Below, piece after piece: positions 61,321 through 64,000 of a stretch of DNA of 64,000 bases (positions are counted from its first letter, which is position 1; each line of letters starts with the position of its first letter). Below the pieces are notes generated by a model. The model made no database searches and was not told where the DNA came from. It saw only the letters and a list, made by a program, of their open reading frames with translations. The stretch lies in the NCBI RefSeq assembly GCF_023015625.1, contig NZ_JALKAH010000001.1:558001-622000 (forward strand). Reading direction: 5' to 3'. This DNA comes from Yoonia sp. F2084L (GTDB taxonomy: Bacteria; Pseudomonadota; Alphaproteobacteria; Rhodobacterales; Rhodobacteraceae). The position numbers were made by a program, and so were the translations under genes.

Positions 61321-61515
61321 CGTTTCTCTTTCACTGCTGCGATACTGTCACCCATGATTACATTGTCTTATTTTATGTCAACAAAAACAGTATATTAGCA
61401 ATGTATATCATTGGCTGCTAACGTGGCTCTGCATCCATCGTTGCACCCTACATCAAGTGTCTGATAGAGTGTTTACAACCAAATATAGCAGTCAAGAATT
61501 CAACAGGCGGATCAC

Positions 61516-64000
61516 GTGAGCGACACCCCAGAAACACCTGAAAACGATGAAGAAATGCCGCCAATGCGCCCTGCGTATGACGGCCCTTCCGTTACAATCG
61601 AACACGAGCTGAAAACCAGCTACCTTGATTACGCAATGAGCGTCATCGTGTCGCGCGCCATTCCCGACCTGCGTGATGGGCTGAAACCGGTGCACCGCCG
61701 CATTCTCTATGCGATGCATGGCACGAACAACACACCGGACAAACCTTACCGCAAATCCTCGCGCCCTGTGGCCGAAACGATGGGTAAGTATCACCCTCAT
61801 GGCGATAGCGCGATTTATGACGCTTTGGTGCGCATGGCGCAGGATTTTTCCATGTCGCTGGTGCTGCTGGATGGTCAGGGCAACTTTGGGTCCATGGACG
61901 GCGACCGTGCTGCGGCCTACCGTTACACCGAGGTTCGCATGGACCAGCCTGCGGTTTATCTGCTGGCCGACATCGACAAAGACACCGTTGATTTTCAGGA
62001 TAACTACGACGGCAAGGACCGCGAACCCACGGTTCTGCCTGCCCGCTATCCCAATATGCTGGTTAATGGCGCTGGCGGTATTGCGGTGGGTATGGCCACC
62101 AACATTCCACCGCATAATCTGGGCGAAGTTGTGGATGCCACGCTGGCCCTGATCGACAGCCCCGATATGTCGATTGAAGAGCTGATCGAATACATCCCTG
62201 CCCCCGATTTCCCCACTGGCGGGATCATTCTGGGCCGCTCTGGTGCGCGCAAGGCTTATCTTGAAGGACGCGGTTCCGTCATCGTCCGTGCGAAAACGGC
62301 CGTCGAGGAAATCCGCAAGGATCGCTATGCGATTGTAATCAATGAGATTCCCTATCAGGTGAATAAGGCCGCGATGATCGACAAGATCGCTGAGGCCGCG
62401 CGCGATAAGAAGATCGATGGCATCGCCCATGTGCAGGACGAATCCGACCGCAATGGTGTGCGTGTCGTCGTTGAACTCAAGCGTGATGCGACGGCTGAGG
62501 TGGTTCTGAACCAACTTTTCCGCTTTACCCCGATGCAAACCTATTTTGGCTGTAACATGCTGGCGCTGAACGGCGGCAAGCCCGAACAGCTGACATTGCG
62601 CGCTTTCCTGACCGCATTTGTAGACTTCCGCGAAGAGGTTGTCGCCCGCCGCACCGCGTTTGAACTGCGCAAAGCGCGCGAGCGGTCGCATCTTTTGTGT
62701 GGTCTGGCTGTCGCCGTCACGAATATCGACGAAGTGGTCGCCACGATCCGGTCGTCCGCCGATGCAGCAACCGCGCGCGAAAAGCTGATGACGCGCCGCT
62801 GGCCAGCCGAGGCGATCCTGGAATATATCAAGCTGATTGACGATCCGACCCATCCGGCCAATGAAGATGGCACATATAACCTGTCCGAAGCCCAAGCGCG
62901 CGCGATCCTTGAGTTGCGCTTGCAGCGTCTGACGCAGATTGGTGTGAAAGAGGTCACAGACGAACTGCAGGAATTGGCCGGCAAGATACGGGAATATCTT
63001 GATATTCTGTCTTCTCGCGAACGCATCATGCAGATCATCCGCGATGAATTGACAGAAGTTCGTGACCTTTTCGCCGTCCCCCGCCGCACCGAGATTGTCG
63101 ACTGGTCCGGCGACATGGAAGACGAAGACCTGATCGAAAAAGAGGACATGGTCGTAACCGTGACCTCTGGCGGCTACATAAAACGCACCGCACTTGCCGA
63201 TTTCCGCGCGCAGCGGCGTGGTGGTAAGGGGCTGTCATCGATGGCGACCAAAGAAGAGGACGTGGTCACCACCCTCTTTGTGGCCAATACACATACGCCG
63301 CTTTTGTTCTTCACGACTGACGGAATGGTCTATAAGCTGAAAACATGGCGCCTGCCGCTGGGCAGCCGCACGGCAAAAGGCAAGGCGATCGTGAATATCC
63401 TGCCCATTCCGCAGGGTGTTTCCATTGCCGCCATCATGCCGGTCGACCGCCCCGAGGAAGAGTGGGATGACCTGCAAGTGGTCTTCGCGACCTCTGCCGG
63501 CACGGTGCGCCGCAACAAACTGTCAGATTTTGCCAACGTTATGCGAAATGGCAAGATTGCGATGAAGTTTGAAGATGAACACGCCGACACAACGCTGATC
63601 AATGCGCGGATCGCATCCAATGATGACGATGTGATGTTGGTCACGGACTCAGGCCGCGCAATCCGCTTCCCTGCGACCGACGTGCGCGTGTTCAATTCGC
63701 GCAGTTCGGTTGGTGTGCGCGGGATCAGACTGCAAGGTAACGATAAAGTTGTCTCCATGTCGATCATTCGCCACTTCAAGGCTGATGCCGAAGAACGGGC
63801 CGCCTATCTGAAAATGCGCCGCGCGATGGCCGGTCTCGCAGATGAAGCCGAGAATGAAGACGATGAAGACGTTACCGCCGGGGCGATCAGCCAAGAACGC
63901 TATGCGGAAATGTCGGCGGCAGAAAACCTGATCCTGACGATTTCGGCCAAAGGCTCTGGTAAGCTGTCGTCCAGCCATGACTATCCCGTGCGGGGACGTG
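61516..64000 (+). CDS. gyrA: DNA gyrase subunit A (3' end beyond window)
   Basis: The first 828 codons are present and the gene is open at the window edge. The start is GTG 61516 with AGGCGG upstream. The breakage-reunion domain has [20 protein letters not shown], catalytic Tyr in RYTEVRM at residue 137, and the quinolone region GDSAIYD with Ser98 and Asp102 (equivalents of E. coli Ser83 and Asp87), both wild-type. The C-terminal domain begins with the GyrA box QRRGGKG at residues 566-572, which excludes ParC. An acidic stretch near residue 780 precedes the C-terminal blades. Confidence 0.97.
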   Translation, partial: MSDTPETPENDEEMPPMRPAYDGPSVTIEHELKTSYLDYAMSVIVSRAIPDLRDGLKPVHRRILYAMHGTNNTPDKPYRKSSRPVAETMGKYHPHGDSAIYDALVRMAQDFSMSLVLLDGQGNFGSMDGDRAAAYRYTEVRMDQPAVYLLADIDKDTVDFQDNYDGKDREPTVLPARYPNMLVNGAGGIAVGMATNIPPHNLGEVVDATLALIDSPDMSIEELIEYIPAPDFPTGGIILGRSGARKAYLEGRGSVIVRAKTAVEEIRKDRYAIVINEIPYQVNKAAMIDKIAEAARDKKIDGIAHVQDESDRNGVRVVVELKRDATAEVVLNQLFRFTPMQTYFGCNMLALNGGKPEQLTLRAFLTAFVDFREEVVARRTAFELRKARERSHLLCGLAVAVTNIDEVVATIRSSADAATAREKLMTRRWPAEAILEYIKLIDDPTHPANEDGTYNLSEAQARAILELRLQRLTQIGVKEVTDELQELAGKIREYLDILSSRERIMQIIRDELTEVRDLFAVPRRTEIVDWSGDMEDEDLIEKEDMVVTVTSGGYIKRTALADFRAQRRGGKGLSSMATKEEDVVTTLFVANTHTPLLFFTTDGMVYKLKTWRLPLGSRTAKGKAIVNILPIPQGVSIAAIMPVDRPEEEWDDLQVVFATSAGTVRRNKLSDFANVMRNGKIAMKFEDEHADTTLINARIASNDDDVMLVTDSGRAIRFPATDVRVFNSRSSVGVRGIRLQGNDKVVSMSIIRHFKADAEERAAYLKMRRAMAGLADEAENEDDEDVTAGAISQERYAEMSAAENLILTISAKGSGKLSSSHDYPVRGR

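Noticed and set aside
61321..61515. Promoter of gyrA
   Set aside because: Several AT-rich candidates exist (for example TTGCAC near 61441 with TAGAGT) but none has both elements and a spacing good enough to report.
1..64000. CRISPR arrays, insertion sequences, integrases and prophage genes
   Set aside because: No repeated spacer pattern, transposase, integrase or structural phage gene was seen in any frame.

Overview
The window reads as chromosomal DNA of a marine alphaproteobacterium of the Rhodobacteraceae (Roseobacter group). This rests on gene content and protein character: a near-complete alphaproteobacterial GyrA, a Usg-family protein, an aspartate-type HemB, paired GcvT-type dimethylglycine/sarcosine dehydrogenases, a Hint-domain protein, a LuxR solo and moderately high GC. 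The genus cannot be fixed from sequence alone. No phage, transposase, integrase, CRISPR array or rRNA was seen. One tRNA (Leu-CAA) is present. Genes are tightly packed, with many ATGA start/stop overlaps and several convergent pairs whose stop codons overlap.

Region 1 (1-14598) is an inositol utilisation locus. It holds a sugar ABC importer (binding protein, permease, ATPase, small membrane protein) with a LacI-type regulator. A minus-strand set follows (Gfo/Idh/MocA oxidoreductase, IolE-like TIM-barrel protein, second Gfo/Idh/MocA oxidoreductase). Divergent from that set is the plus-strand operon iolD - Fe(II)/2-oxoglutarate dioxygenase - iolC - iolB - class II aldolase (iolJ-like) - iolG. 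A perfect overlapping palindrome lies between the divergent operons and is the best candidate operator. Together these genes would import inositol, oxidise and dehydrate it, open the ring (IolD), isomerise (IolB), phosphorylate (IolC) and cleave (IolJ). The dioxygenase is an unexpected member.

Region 2 (14722-24064) is a surface-glycan-like island: four glycosyltransferases, two small SAM methyltransferases, a frameshifted FkbM methyltransferase, two serine-hydrolase-like proteins and a sulfotransferase-like protein, with no flippase or polymerase. Region 3 (24150-27625) has aroQ co-transcribed with a LuxR-type regulator, a candidate structured RNA of about 215 nt with its own promoter and terminator, and tsf-rpsB. 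Region 4 (27889-34740) has a secreted beta-helix protein with 27-residue repeats, a divergent HupE/DUF4198 pair, pseudouridine catabolism genes (psuK, psuG), a DUF502 membrane protein and a LysE exporter.

Region 5 (34733-49780) has a patatin lipase with 3-hydroxybutyrate dehydrogenase and a candidate 78-nt sRNA upstream of it. Next come a YejA-like peptide-binding protein, an aquaporin, an XRE-cupin regulator, an acyl-CoA synthetase, a DsbA-family protein, an MFS exporter, mfd, hemB and small membrane or lipoprotein genes. Region 6 (49777-64000) has two divergent GcvT-type FAD dehydrogenases, a MobA-like nucleotidyltransferase, a Hint protein, tRNA-Leu, a zinc metallopeptidase, a YqaA-type membrane protein and dsbB. 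It ends with an AsnC regulator divergent from arginase and ornithine cyclodeaminase, then usg and the 5' part of gyrA, which runs off the window.

The strongest leads for undescribed biology are the structured RNA at 25464-25678, the small RNA ahead of bdhA at 36613-36690, the glycan island with its duplicated hydrolase-glycosyltransferase module, the dioxygenase inside the inositol operon, and the candidate operators for the LacI and AsnC regulators.
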